Positions 1 through 5,202 of a stretch of DNA of 5,202 nucleotides are shown piece by piece. The notes beneath the pieces are model-generated. The model was not told where the DNA came from. It saw only the letters and a list, made by a program, of their open reading frames with translations, and searched no databases. Location of the stretch: assembly GCA_004376105.1 (NCBI GenBank), contig SOKA01000073.1, forward strand, positions 1-5,202. The letters run 5' to 3'. The translations under genes were made by a program, and so were the position numbers. This DNA comes from Dehalococcoidia bacterium (lineage in GTDB: Bacteria; Chloroflexota; Dehalococcoidia; Dehalococcoidales; E44-bin46). The first letter of the stretch is position 1. Each line of letters starts with the position of its first letter.

Positions 1-28
1 ATTCGGTCTCCAAATGTGTAATTTGTAG

Positions 29-100
29 AGCCAGCGGTCGGATTCGAACCGACGACCGGCGGTTTACGAAACCGCTGCTCTACCCCTGAGCTACGCTGGC
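29..100 (-). tRNA. tRNA-Thr, anticodon CGU
   Basis: Read on the minus strand, this 72-nt stretch folds into a complete cloverleaf. The acceptor stem is GCCAGCG paired with CGCTGGC, the D stem is GCTC/GAGC, and the anticodon stem is GCGGT/ACCGC around the loop TTCGTAA. The T stem is GTCGG/CCGAC around the loop TTCGAAT. The anticodon CGT (plus-strand positions 66-68) decodes ACG, so it charges threonine. All stems are fully paired and the invariant T8 and T-loop residues are present, so the gene appears functional. The discriminator base is T (position 29). The next minus-strand bases are CTA, so the 3' CCA is not encoded and must be added after transcription. The gene is divergent from the ribF operon. 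Confidence 0.97.
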
Positions 101-108
101 TTTACCTA

Positions 109-114
109 AGTATA
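109..114 (-). promoter_or_regulatory. Extended -10 element for tRNA-Thr
   Basis: On the minus strand the sequence TGCTATACT contains a good -10 hexamer (TATACT) with a TGn extension immediately upstream. A start about 7 nt downstream would fall at about 101-102, leaving a leader of only one or two bases before the mature tRNA. At the expected -35 distance (about 132-138) there is only a poor match to TTGACA, so the extended -10 probably carries recognition. The hexamer and its position are seen directly; promoter activity is inferred. Confidence 0.55.
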
Positions 115-170
115 GCACAAAGTTATGCGACCAATGAATAATCCCCTAATACCTCGTCTGGCACTTGTAA

Positions 171-199
171 TTGACGCTTAGATTGGCTTATGATAATAT
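171..199 (+). promoter_or_regulatory. Promoter of the ribF-tyrS-aminotransferase-serA operon
   Basis: A -35 box TTGACG (171-176, five of six consensus bases) is separated by exactly 17 bp from a -10 box TAATAT (194-199, five of six). The -10 also has a TGA extension at 191-193. This is the best housekeeping sigma-factor promoter in the window. The transcription start is expected near 205-207, giving a 5' leader of about 88 nt before the ribF ATG. No comparable promoter was seen in the short gaps between the downstream genes. Confidence 0.78.
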
Positions 200-211
200 C
201 AAAATGCTTCA

Positions 212-222
212 GCTATGATAGC
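212..222. promoter_or_regulatory. Short palindrome just downstream of the operon start, possible operator
   Basis: GCTAT-G-ATAGC is a perfect 5+5 inverted repeat around one central base. It lies roughly 6 to 17 bases after the predicted transcription start, where a bound repressor would block transcription. The 7-bp core TATGATA also occurs at 189-195, overlapping the -10 region, so the two copies are offset by 25 bp. A one-base centre cannot form an RNA hairpin loop, so if it is functional a DNA-binding dimer is more likely. A chance match is quite possible at this length. Confidence 0.25.
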
Positions 223-248
223 CTACCGGGTTTTACCCCTTGGCTATT
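217..248 (+). promoter_or_regulatory. Possible stem-loop in the ribF leader RNA
   Basis: ATAGCC (218-223) pairs perfectly with GGCTAT (242-247), and a G-U pair (217/248) can extend the stem. Inside the loop, GGG (228-230) can pair with CCC (236-238). No T-run follows, so it is not an intrinsic terminator. The leader lacks the conserved blocks of the FMN riboswitch, the known RNA regulator of riboflavin genes. The pairing is visible in the sequence; any regulatory role is speculative. Confidence 0.25.
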
Positions 249-293
249 TAACGCTATGCTTCTCACCAATAATCCTACTCAGGGGAAAGCATT

Positions 294-1226
294 ATGCAAA
301 TAGAGGAAGAGTTAGCCAAGTTACGACCTAAGAAAGATACACTGCTAACCATCGGTGTTTTCGATGGAGTTCATCTCGGACATAAATACCTGCTCTCACA
401 GCTAGCGGAGCAAGCCAGAGAGCAGAATTTGCTTAGTGGAGTGGTAACTTTTAACCAGCATCCCCAGGAAGTGCTGTCACCTCAGGCCAAGCTACCATTC
501 TTAACTGACCTTACCCAGAGAATCAACCTTCTTAAAAATGAAGGCGTTGAAGCTATCATTACCTTGTCCTTCACCAGTGAGTTAGCTCAGCTCAGCACTT
601 ACCAATTCGTCAATCTACTAAAGAAATACCTCAGAATGCGCGGACTGGTAGTCGGAGCTGACTTTGCCTTAGGTCAAAACCGGGAAGGCAACACCAATAC
701 CCTTCGCACATTGGGACAAGATATGAACTTTAGTGTAACAGTAATACCCCCCGTAATGATAAATGGTGAAGTGGTAAGCAGTACAGCCATCAGAAATGCC
801 CTAGCTGACGGAGATATGAAAAGGGTGCTCAATCTGGTGGGCCGTCCCTTTAGTCTAACCGGGCGTGTAACCAGCGGGGCAGGTCGAGGTATAGAGTTAG
901 GTTTCCCCACAGCCAATCTGGATATAGACCCGGGGCAGGCTCTTCCCGCTGAGGGGGTTTACGCTACTTGGTCTCACATTGATGGTCAAGCCTATCAATC
1001 AATGACTAATATTGGCAAGCAACCTACCTTCGGTGGCAGCCAGCGTATCGTAGAGGTTTATATCCTTGACTACCGGAGTAACCTATATGGGCGCGAGCTA
1101 AAAATTGATATCATGGAGCGACTCCGCGGTGAGAAACAATTTGACACGGCAGAGGAACTAAAGAAACAAATAGCTGAGGACGTAAAACAAGGCAGAGCTA
1201 TACTAAACTCCCGAGGTAGAGGCTAA
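294..1226 (+). CDS. ribF: Bifunctional riboflavin kinase / FMN adenylyltransferase
   Basis: This cytoplasmic enzyme phosphorylates riboflavin to FMN and then adenylylates FMN to FAD. The 310-residue length is typical of full bacterial RibF. The N-terminal nucleotidyltransferase domain (about 15-180) carries the HxGH motif as HLGH (27-30, within GVFDGVHLGH), then VGADFALG (120-127) and SSTAIR (162-167). The C-terminal flavokinase domain (about 184-306) has GFPTANL (203-209) with the Mg/ATP-binding PTAN, then GVYA (221-224), NIGKQPTF (239-246) and the likely catalytic Glu254 in VEVYILDY. Both halves look intact. The start is supported by AGGGGA at 281-286, 7 nt before the ATG, and by the normal distance to HLGH. 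It is the first gene of the operon and ends 2 nt before tyrS. Identification is secure from motifs; co-expression with serine genes is inferred from spacing. Confidence 0.96.
   Translation: MQIEEELAKLRPKKDTLLTIGVFDGVHLGHKYLLSQLAEQAREQNLLSGVVTFNQHPQEVLSPQAKLPFLTDLTQRINLLKNEGVEAIITLSFTSELAQLSTYQFVNLLKKYLRMRGLVVGADFALGQNREGNTNTLRTLGQDMNFSVTVIPPVMINGEVVSSTAIRNALADGDMKRVLNLVGRPFSLTGRVTSGAGRGIELGFPTANLDIDPGQALPAEGVYATWSHIDGQAYQSMTNIGKQPTFGGSQRIVEVYILDYRSNLYGRELKIDIMERLRGEKQFDTAEELKKQIAEDVKQGRAILNSRGRG
1218..1222 (+). promoter_or_regulatory. Ribosome-binding site supporting the upstream tyrS start
   Basis: AGAGG lies 6 nt before the ATG at 1229, inside the last codons of ribF. It favours that ATG over an in-frame ATG at 1250, which has only a weaker GGTGA (1239-1243) ahead of it. 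The overlap with the end of ribF suggests translational coupling of the two genes. Confidence 0.5.
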
Positions 1227-1228
1227 GT

Positions 1229-2455
1229 ATGAACACCGGTGAAAAAGTTATGAGCAGCCAAGATATTAGTTATTTGCTAAAGCGAGGGGTGGCTGAAATT
1301 ATAATTGAAGAAGAGATGGTAAAACTGCTACGCTCAGGCAAACAACTACGGCTAAAAGAGGGTTTCGACCCCAGTTTTCCCGACATCCACCTAGGTCATA
1401 TGGTAACCCTGAGAAAGCTACGTCAATTTCAAGATTTGGGGCATCAGGTTATTCTTATCGTTGGTGATTGGACAGCTCGGATTGGTGACCCGAGTGGTGT
1501 TTCTACCAGCCGACCCATGCTGTCTGTGGAAGAGGTGCAGGCTAATGCTGAAACCTATATGGAGCAGTTCTTCAAGGTGGTTGATAAGAAACGAACAGAG
1601 GTGAGGTGGCAGAGTGAGTGGTTTGGCAAATTTACCCTCAGTGATGTTATTCAACTCACCAGCAAGTTCACTGTAGCCCAGTTACTAGCCCGCGAGGATT
1701 TCAGCGAAAGATATAACAGCGGACGCCCCATTGCAGTGACCGAATTACTATACCCTTTGCTCCAAGCCTATGACTCAGTGATGGTACAGGCTGATGTTGA
1801 GTTTGGCGGTACTGACCAGAAGTTTAATTTACTGGTCGGCAGGGGGCTCCAATCCATGGTAGGACAGCCTCCCCAGCAGGTCTTTTTAGCCCCCATCCTC
1901 ATTGGCACCGATGGTAGTCAAAAGATGAGCAAGAGCCTGGGCAACTATATTGGTGTTGCTGAACCACCTGATGAGATATATGGCAAAGTGATGTCTATTC
2001 CTGATAGCCTTATCTCGCACTACTTTGAATTAGTAACCGATATTCCTGACGAGGAACTGGAGGAATTTAGGCAAGGGCTTAGCCGTAAAACCGTTAATCC
2101 TATGACGCTTAAGAAGCGACTGGCTAGGGAAATTGTGACCCAACTCTATAGTCAAAAGGCAGCTAGCCAAGCTGAGGAGTATTTTGTTAAGGTGTTTCAA
2201 AAAAGGGAAGTGCCAGAGGAAATACCCGAGTATCATATACCACTACGTACTGGCATTGACCTTCGAGACATACTTGTTAAAACGCACTTGGCCAAGAGCC
2301 GCAGTGAGGCCGCAAGGCTAATTGGGCAAGACGCCGTAAGAATAAATGGGAAGAAGGTAAAGATGCCATTCTTTACTTTTGAGAGTGGCAGTATTATTAA
2401 AGTGGGTAAACGCCGCTTTGCTAAAGTGATAAATACTGATACACTAACACAATAA
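1229..2455 (+). CDS. tyrS: Tyrosyl-tRNA synthetase (TyrZ-type)
   Basis: This enzyme attaches tyrosine to tRNA-Tyr in the cytoplasm. The 408-residue protein has the class I catalytic core: GFDPSFPDIHLGH with the HIGH-type motif HLGH at 54-57, IGDPSG at 85-90, YPLLQAYDS at 175-183, GGTDQ at 193-197, and KMSKS at 232-236. A C-terminal S4 RNA-binding domain (about 343-402) contains LRDILV, AARLIG and AVRINGKKV. The PDIHLGH...LRQFQDLGH...GDPSG pattern resembles the B. subtilis TyrZ branch (type 2) rather than the E. coli-like TyrS branch. An alternative start at Met8 (position 1250) would still leave a complete enzyme. The gene begins 2 nt after ribF and ends 9 nt before the aminotransferase gene. 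No T-box leader can fit in the 2-nt gap, so expression presumably depends on the ribF promoter. Function is secure; the exact start is less so. Confidence 0.96.
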   Translation: MNTGEKVMSSQDISYLLKRGVAEIIIEEEMVKLLRSGKQLRLKEGFDPSFPDIHLGHMVTLRKLRQFQDLGHQVILIVGDWTARIGDPSGVSTSRPMLSVEEVQANAETYMEQFFKVVDKKRTEVRWQSEWFGKFTLSDVIQLTSKFTVAQLLAREDFSERYNSGRPIAVTELLYPLLQAYDSVMVQADVEFGGTDQKFNLLVGRGLQSMVGQPPQQVFLAPILIGTDGSQKMSKSLGNYIGVAEPPDEIYGKVMSIPDSLISHYFELVTDIPDEELEEFRQGLSRKTVNPMTLKKRLAREIVTQLYSQKAASQAEEYFVKVFQKREVPEEIPEYHIPLRTGIDLRDILVKTHLAKSRSEAARLIGQDAVRINGKKVKMPFFTFESGSIIKVGKRRFAKVINTDTLTQ

Positions 2456-2464
2456 AGGAGACAG

Positions 2465-3556
2465 ATGGAACAGTTACGCATCCCAGGACCTACCCCCTGC
2501 CCTAGTGATGTGCTTCAGGCAATGACCAGGCAGATGATAAATCATCGGGGTGAGGAATTTGGGCAGATACTAAATGGGGTGACGGCTAAACTAAAACAGT
2601 TGTTTCAAACTAAGGGCGACGTTTTTCTGCTTACTGGTTCAGGAACAGGCGGCCTAGAGGCAGCTATCGTTAATACCCTGTCCCCAGGTGATAAAGTATT
2701 ATCGGTATCTATTGGCGTCTTCGGGGAACGCTTTGCCACTATCGCCCAACAATTTGGAGCTGAGGTAATCTCGCTTCGCTTTGAATGGGGTCAAGCGGCT
2801 GATATTGACGCCGTGCGCCGGGCTCTCCACGCTGAACCCAAAATCAAAGCGGTGCTGGTCACTCATAATGAAACCTCTACCGGCGTTACCAATGACCTGG
2901 CTTCAATTAGCTCCGTAGTGAAGGAATTTGATAAATTACTGCTGGTTGATGCCATCAGTGGTCTGGGTTCAATTAATTTGCCAGTAGATGACTGGCACTT
3001 AGATGTTGCTGTTGCTGGTTCCCAGAAGGGATGGATGGTTCCCCCAGGTCTGGCTATGGTTAGTGTGAGCCCAGAGGCATGGCAAGCTCATGCCAAAGCT
3101 AAGATGCCTCGCTTCTACTGGGACTTTGCCCAAGCCAAGAGCTATTTAGAAAAGGGGCAAACGCCATGGACACCAGCTATTTCTATAGTATTTGCCCTGT
3201 CCATATCGCTAGAAATGATGCTAAAGGAAGGTTTGCCTAACATCATAGCCCGGCATGCTCGAGTGGGTAAAGTGGCCCGAGCTGGAGTAAAATCACTAGG
3301 ACTATCTCTTTTTGCTGACGAAAACTACGCCTCCAATACAGTTACTGCTGTAGCTACTTCGGATGGGCTTGATACTAAAAAGATGCTCAAGATTTTAAGA
3401 GAGGAACACCAGATTGTGCTCAGTGGTGGACAGCAGAGATTAAACGGCAAAATATTCCGCATCGGGCACCTAGGCTGGGTAACTGAAGGCGACGTTGAAA
3501 CCGTAATCTCAGCCATAAAGGTGGTATTGCCCCGGGCTGGATTCAGGAGTTGCTAA
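2465..3556 (+). CDS. Class V PLP aminotransferase, probable phosphoserine or alanine/serine-glyoxylate type
   Basis: This 363-residue fold-type I PLP enzyme belongs to the serine-pyruvate / alanine-glyoxylate aminotransferase family. Visible marks are the N-terminal PGPTPCP (8-13 region), LTGSGTGGLEA (56-66), THNETSTG (133-140), the PLP-binding Asp162 in VDAISGLG, and the Schiff-base Lys188 in AGSQKGW. Further on are FYWD (217-220), TPWTPAIS (233-240) and FRIGHLG (331-337), whose Arg332 is the likely substrate-carboxylate binder. Family members are often mislabelled 'soluble hydrogenase 42 kDa subunit'; no hydrogenase feature is visible here. The gene sits 1 nt before serA, so I infer that it transaminates 3-phosphohydroxypyruvate with glutamate to give phosphoserine, replacing classical SerC. 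Glyoxylate or pyruvate as acceptor remains possible. A strong AAAGGAG (2454-2460), overlapping the tyrS stop codon, lies 4 nt before the ATG. The family call is firm; the substrate is not. Confidence 0.93.
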   Translation: MEQLRIPGPTPCPSDVLQAMTRQMINHRGEEFGQILNGVTAKLKQLFQTKGDVFLLTGSGTGGLEAAIVNTLSPGDKVLSVSIGVFGERFATIAQQFGAEVISLRFEWGQAADIDAVRRALHAEPKIKAVLVTHNETSTGVTNDLASISSVVKEFDKLLLVDAISGLGSINLPVDDWHLDVAVAGSQKGWMVPPGLAMVSVSPEAWQAHAKAKMPRFYWDFAQAKSYLEKGQTPWTPAISIVFALSISLEMMLKEGLPNIIARHARVGKVARAGVKSLGLSLFADENYASNTVTAVATSDGLDTKKMLKILREEHQIVLSGGQQRLNGKIFRIGHLGWVTEGDVETVISAIKVVLPRAGFRSC

Positions 3557-3557
3557 A

Positions 3558-5132
3558 ATGAAGGTTTTAATTGCTGAGCCTATTTCCGACGAGGGAATAG
3601 ATATTCTGCGTAGCTATGCTCAGGTGGATATTAAGTTAGGGCTAAAGCCGGAGGAAATCATATCCATAATTGGCGATTATGAGGCACTGGTGGTGCGCAG
3701 TCAGACCCAGGTCTCAGCTAAGGTTATACAAGCCGGGGAAAAGTTACAGGTCATCGCCCGAGCCGGTGTTAGCGTAGACAATATTGATATAGAAGAAGCA
3801 ACCCGACGCGGCATTGCGGTAGTTCACGCGCCTACCGGCAACACTATCTCGGCTGCCGAGCATACCATTGCCCTTATGCTCTGCTTAGCCCGTCATATCC
3901 CTCAGGCTAGCGCCATGCTCAAATCTGGGATATGGCGACGAAGTGATTTCATGGGTACTGAGGTCAGAAATAAAACATTAGGTATTATAGGCTTAGGCAA
4001 TGTGGGTTCAGAGGTAGCCAGACGCGCTCGAGGTCTGGAAATGAAGCTTATCGCTTATGACCCCTTCATCTCTGTCGACCACGCCCATAACCTTCAGGTA
4101 GAGCTTGTTTCTTTAGAGCGGTTGCTCAAAGAATCAGACTTTATCAGCCTCCACTTGCCATTAACAAAATCAACAAGGAGACTAATTGGAGCCAAAGAGC
4201 TGTCTTTAGTCAAACCAACAGTTCGTATTATTAACACCGCCAGGGGTGGATTAATTGACGAACAGGCACTGGTTAGGGCAATAAAGGAGAAGAGAGTAGC
4301 TGGCGCTGCCATTGATGTCTTCTCTATAGAACCAACTACCGAGAGTACTCTTTTTGAAAATGATAACGTCATTGTTACCCCCCATTTAGGCGCTTCCACC
4401 ACTGAAGCCCAAGTCGTGGTAGCTAAGGATGTAGCCAACCAGATTATTGACATATTTAAAGGACAGCCAGCCAGATACTCGGTTAATGCTCCCTTTGTCT
4501 CTGCTGAAACTCTATCCGTACTAGCACCCTTCATAAAGGTGGCTGCCACAGCAGGTAAACTGGTCAGCCAACTAGCTGAGGGACAAATGAATGCCATCCA
4601 GGTTAAATATGAGGGTGAGATTTCCAATTACGATACTAATGCTCTCAAGGCATCTGTCCTAGGCGGATTACTTGAGGAGATAAGTGAAGAACGAGTTAAC
4701 CTGGTCAATGCTAATATAGTGGCTGCTCGGCGTGGCCTAACCGTGGTGGAGCAGAAGGAAGCTACCTGTGAAAACTATGCCAGCCTTATTAGTATCGAAG
4801 CCACCACCAGCACCGGGGTTACTGTTGTTGCTGGAACGGTAATACGCGGGGAATCACACATTGTCCGGGTTAATAACTACTGGCTTGATATTGTGCCCAC
4901 CGGGGGTTACTTCCTGTTTAGCGACCACCTAGACCGTCCTGGGCTCATCAGCGCGGTAAGCAAGGTAACTGGTGATGCTGATGTAAATATTAGTTCCATG
5001 CATGTTGGCCGTCTGAAACCCAGGGGACAAGCACTAATGGTATTAGCCTTAGATGAACCCCTGTTCGAGGAACAATTGCAGCAAATACTATCTATCCCCG
5101 ATGTCTATTCCACCAAACTGATAAAGCTGTAG
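3558..5132 (+). CDS. serA: D-3-phosphoglycerate dehydrogenase, long form with ACT domain
   Basis: This enzyme catalyses the first step of serine synthesis: 3-phosphoglycerate plus NAD+ gives 3-phosphohydroxypyruvate. The 524-residue length matches long-form (Mycobacterium-type) enzymes. The split substrate-binding domain (about 1-98 and 285-315) contains VVRSQT (45-50) and RAGVSVDN (68-75). The NAD domain (about 99-284) has GLGNVG (145-150) and the acidic Asp168 expected to favour NAD. The catalytic set is Arg229 (NTARGG), Glu258 (in FSIEP) and His276 (TPHLGAST). An intervening allosteric substrate-binding-like domain follows (about 318-440), then an ACT domain (about 451-524) with HLDRPG (457-462) and VNI (476-478), which points to serine feedback inhibition. 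AGGAGT (3545-3550), in the end of the preceding gene, lies 7 nt before the ATG, so translational coupling is likely. All catalytic residues are present. Family and function are well supported; feedback control is inferred from the domains. Confidence 0.96.
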   Translation: MKVLIAEPISDEGIDILRSYAQVDIKLGLKPEEIISIIGDYEALVVRSQTQVSAKVIQAGEKLQVIARAGVSVDNIDIEEATRRGIAVVHAPTGNTISAAEHTIALMLCLARHIPQASAMLKSGIWRRSDFMGTEVRNKTLGIIGLGNVGSEVARRARGLEMKLIAYDPFISVDHAHNLQVELVSLERLLKESDFISLHLPLTKSTRRLIGAKELSLVKPTVRIINTARGGLIDEQALVRAIKEKRVAGAAIDVFSIEPTTESTLFENDNVIVTPHLGASTTEAQVVVAKDVANQIIDIFKGQPARYSVNAPFVSAETLSVLAPFIKVAATAGKLVSQLAEGQMNAIQVKYEGEISNYDTNALKASVLGGLLEEISEERVNLVNANIVAARRGLTVVEQKEATCENYASLISIEATTSTGVTVVAGTVIRGESHIVRVNNYWLDIVPTGGYFLFSDHLDRPGLISAVSKVTGDADVNISSMHVGRLKPRGQALMVLALDEPLFEEQLQQILSIPDVYSTKLIKL

Positions 5133-5202
5133 TGGGAAGGTTGGAGCCGCTTACACCAGCCGGTTGAAGACTAATCCTGCTGGTGGTTTGGGGTAAAAGT
5201 AG
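5133..5202 (+). other. Structured non-coding tail after serA, unidentified
   Basis: No supported ORF or recognised RNA family lies here. CACCAGC (5154-5160) pairs perfectly with GCTGGTG (5179-5185) around an 18-nt loop. A competing hairpin pairs GGTTGG (5139-5144) with CCAGCC (5156-5161), including one G-U pair; both use 5156-5160, so only one can form at a time. The first stem is followed by GTTTGGGG rather than a clean T-run, so it is a poor intrinsic terminator. It could be operon 3' UTR, or the leader of a gene or RNA starting beyond the window. The sequence stops too early to decide. Confidence 0.35.

Noticed and set aside
11..25. Inverted repeat CAAAT-GTGTA-ATTTG just beyond the tRNA 3' end as a terminator
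   Set aside because: The stem is only 5 AT-rich base pairs and no T-run follows on the minus strand, so it is too weak to call.
1..28. Start or end of another tRNA at the left edge
   Set aside because: The 28 bases contain fragments that look slightly like an acceptor stem (GGTCTCC), but no T loop or U8 fits and the rest is outside the window.
29..100. tRNA-Thr as an integration (att) site
   Set aside because: tRNA genes are common integration targets, but there is no integrase, no repeated tRNA 3' end and no foreign-looking gene in the window.
200..293. FMN riboswitch in the ribF leader
   Set aside because: Riboflavin genes often carry one, but the leader is only about 88 nt and lacks the conserved RFN-element blocks.
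674..916. 80-codon minus-strand open frame opposite ribF, and similar short antisense frames at 1418-1654, 2030-2236, 2233-2481 and 3325-3516
   Set aside because: All are antisense to intact conserved genes, have no protein family character and disagree with the uniform plus-strand operon.
1190..1252. T-box leader regulating tyrS
   Set aside because: TyrRS genes are often T-box controlled, but tyrS follows ribF by 2 nt and no T-box consensus lies upstream of it.
4094..4627. 177-codon minus-strand open frame opposite serA
   Set aside because: It lies wholly antisense to the well-conserved NAD-binding, catalytic and linker regions of SerA. It has no recognisable domain and no promoter context, so it is a shadow of serA.
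5132..5192. Small downstream ORF in the last 70 nt
   Set aside because: Several frames stay open for 12 to 20 codons, but none has an ATG or a ribosome-binding site, and the only GTG or TTG starts end within about a dozen codons.

Overview
The window looks like ordinary chromosomal core DNA from a mid-GC bacterium. The protein set (RibF, TyrZ-type TyrRS, class V aminotransferase, long-form SerA) and the sequence style suggest a member of the Chloroflexota, most likely class Dehalococcoidia (Dehalococcoides-like). That placement rests on recalled resemblance, not on a search. No mobile element, CRISPR array, phage gene or pseudogene is visible.

Layout: a tRNA-Thr(CGU) gene lies on the minus strand at the left edge (29-100). 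A divergent regulatory interval follows (101-293). It holds an extended -10 element for the tRNA and a near-consensus sigma-70-type promoter (TTGACG, 17-bp spacer, TAATAT) facing right. That promoter begins a tightly packed four-gene run on the plus strand: ribF (294-1226), tyrS (1229-2455), a class V PLP aminotransferase (2465-3556) and serA (3558-5132). The gaps between genes are 2, 9 and 1 nt, and each gene has a Shine-Dalgarno-like sequence, so a single mRNA is very likely. The last 70 nt (5133-5202) contain no gene I can support. They can fold into two mutually exclusive hairpins and then run off the window.

How the genes work together: SerA oxidises 3-phosphoglycerate to 3-phosphohydroxypyruvate. 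The adjacent aminotransferase is well placed to transaminate that product to phosphoserine, standing in for a classical SerC. The two therefore look like a serine-biosynthesis pair. The SerA carries a C-terminal ACT domain, which suggests feedback control by serine. RibF (FMN/FAD synthesis) and TyrRS (tyrosine charging) have housekeeping roles with no direct metabolic link to serine; they probably share the operon for growth-linked expression.

I did not find a novel system. The items most worth a second look are the putative SerC replacement, the palindrome and competing hairpins in the ribF leader, and the unexplained structured tail after serA.
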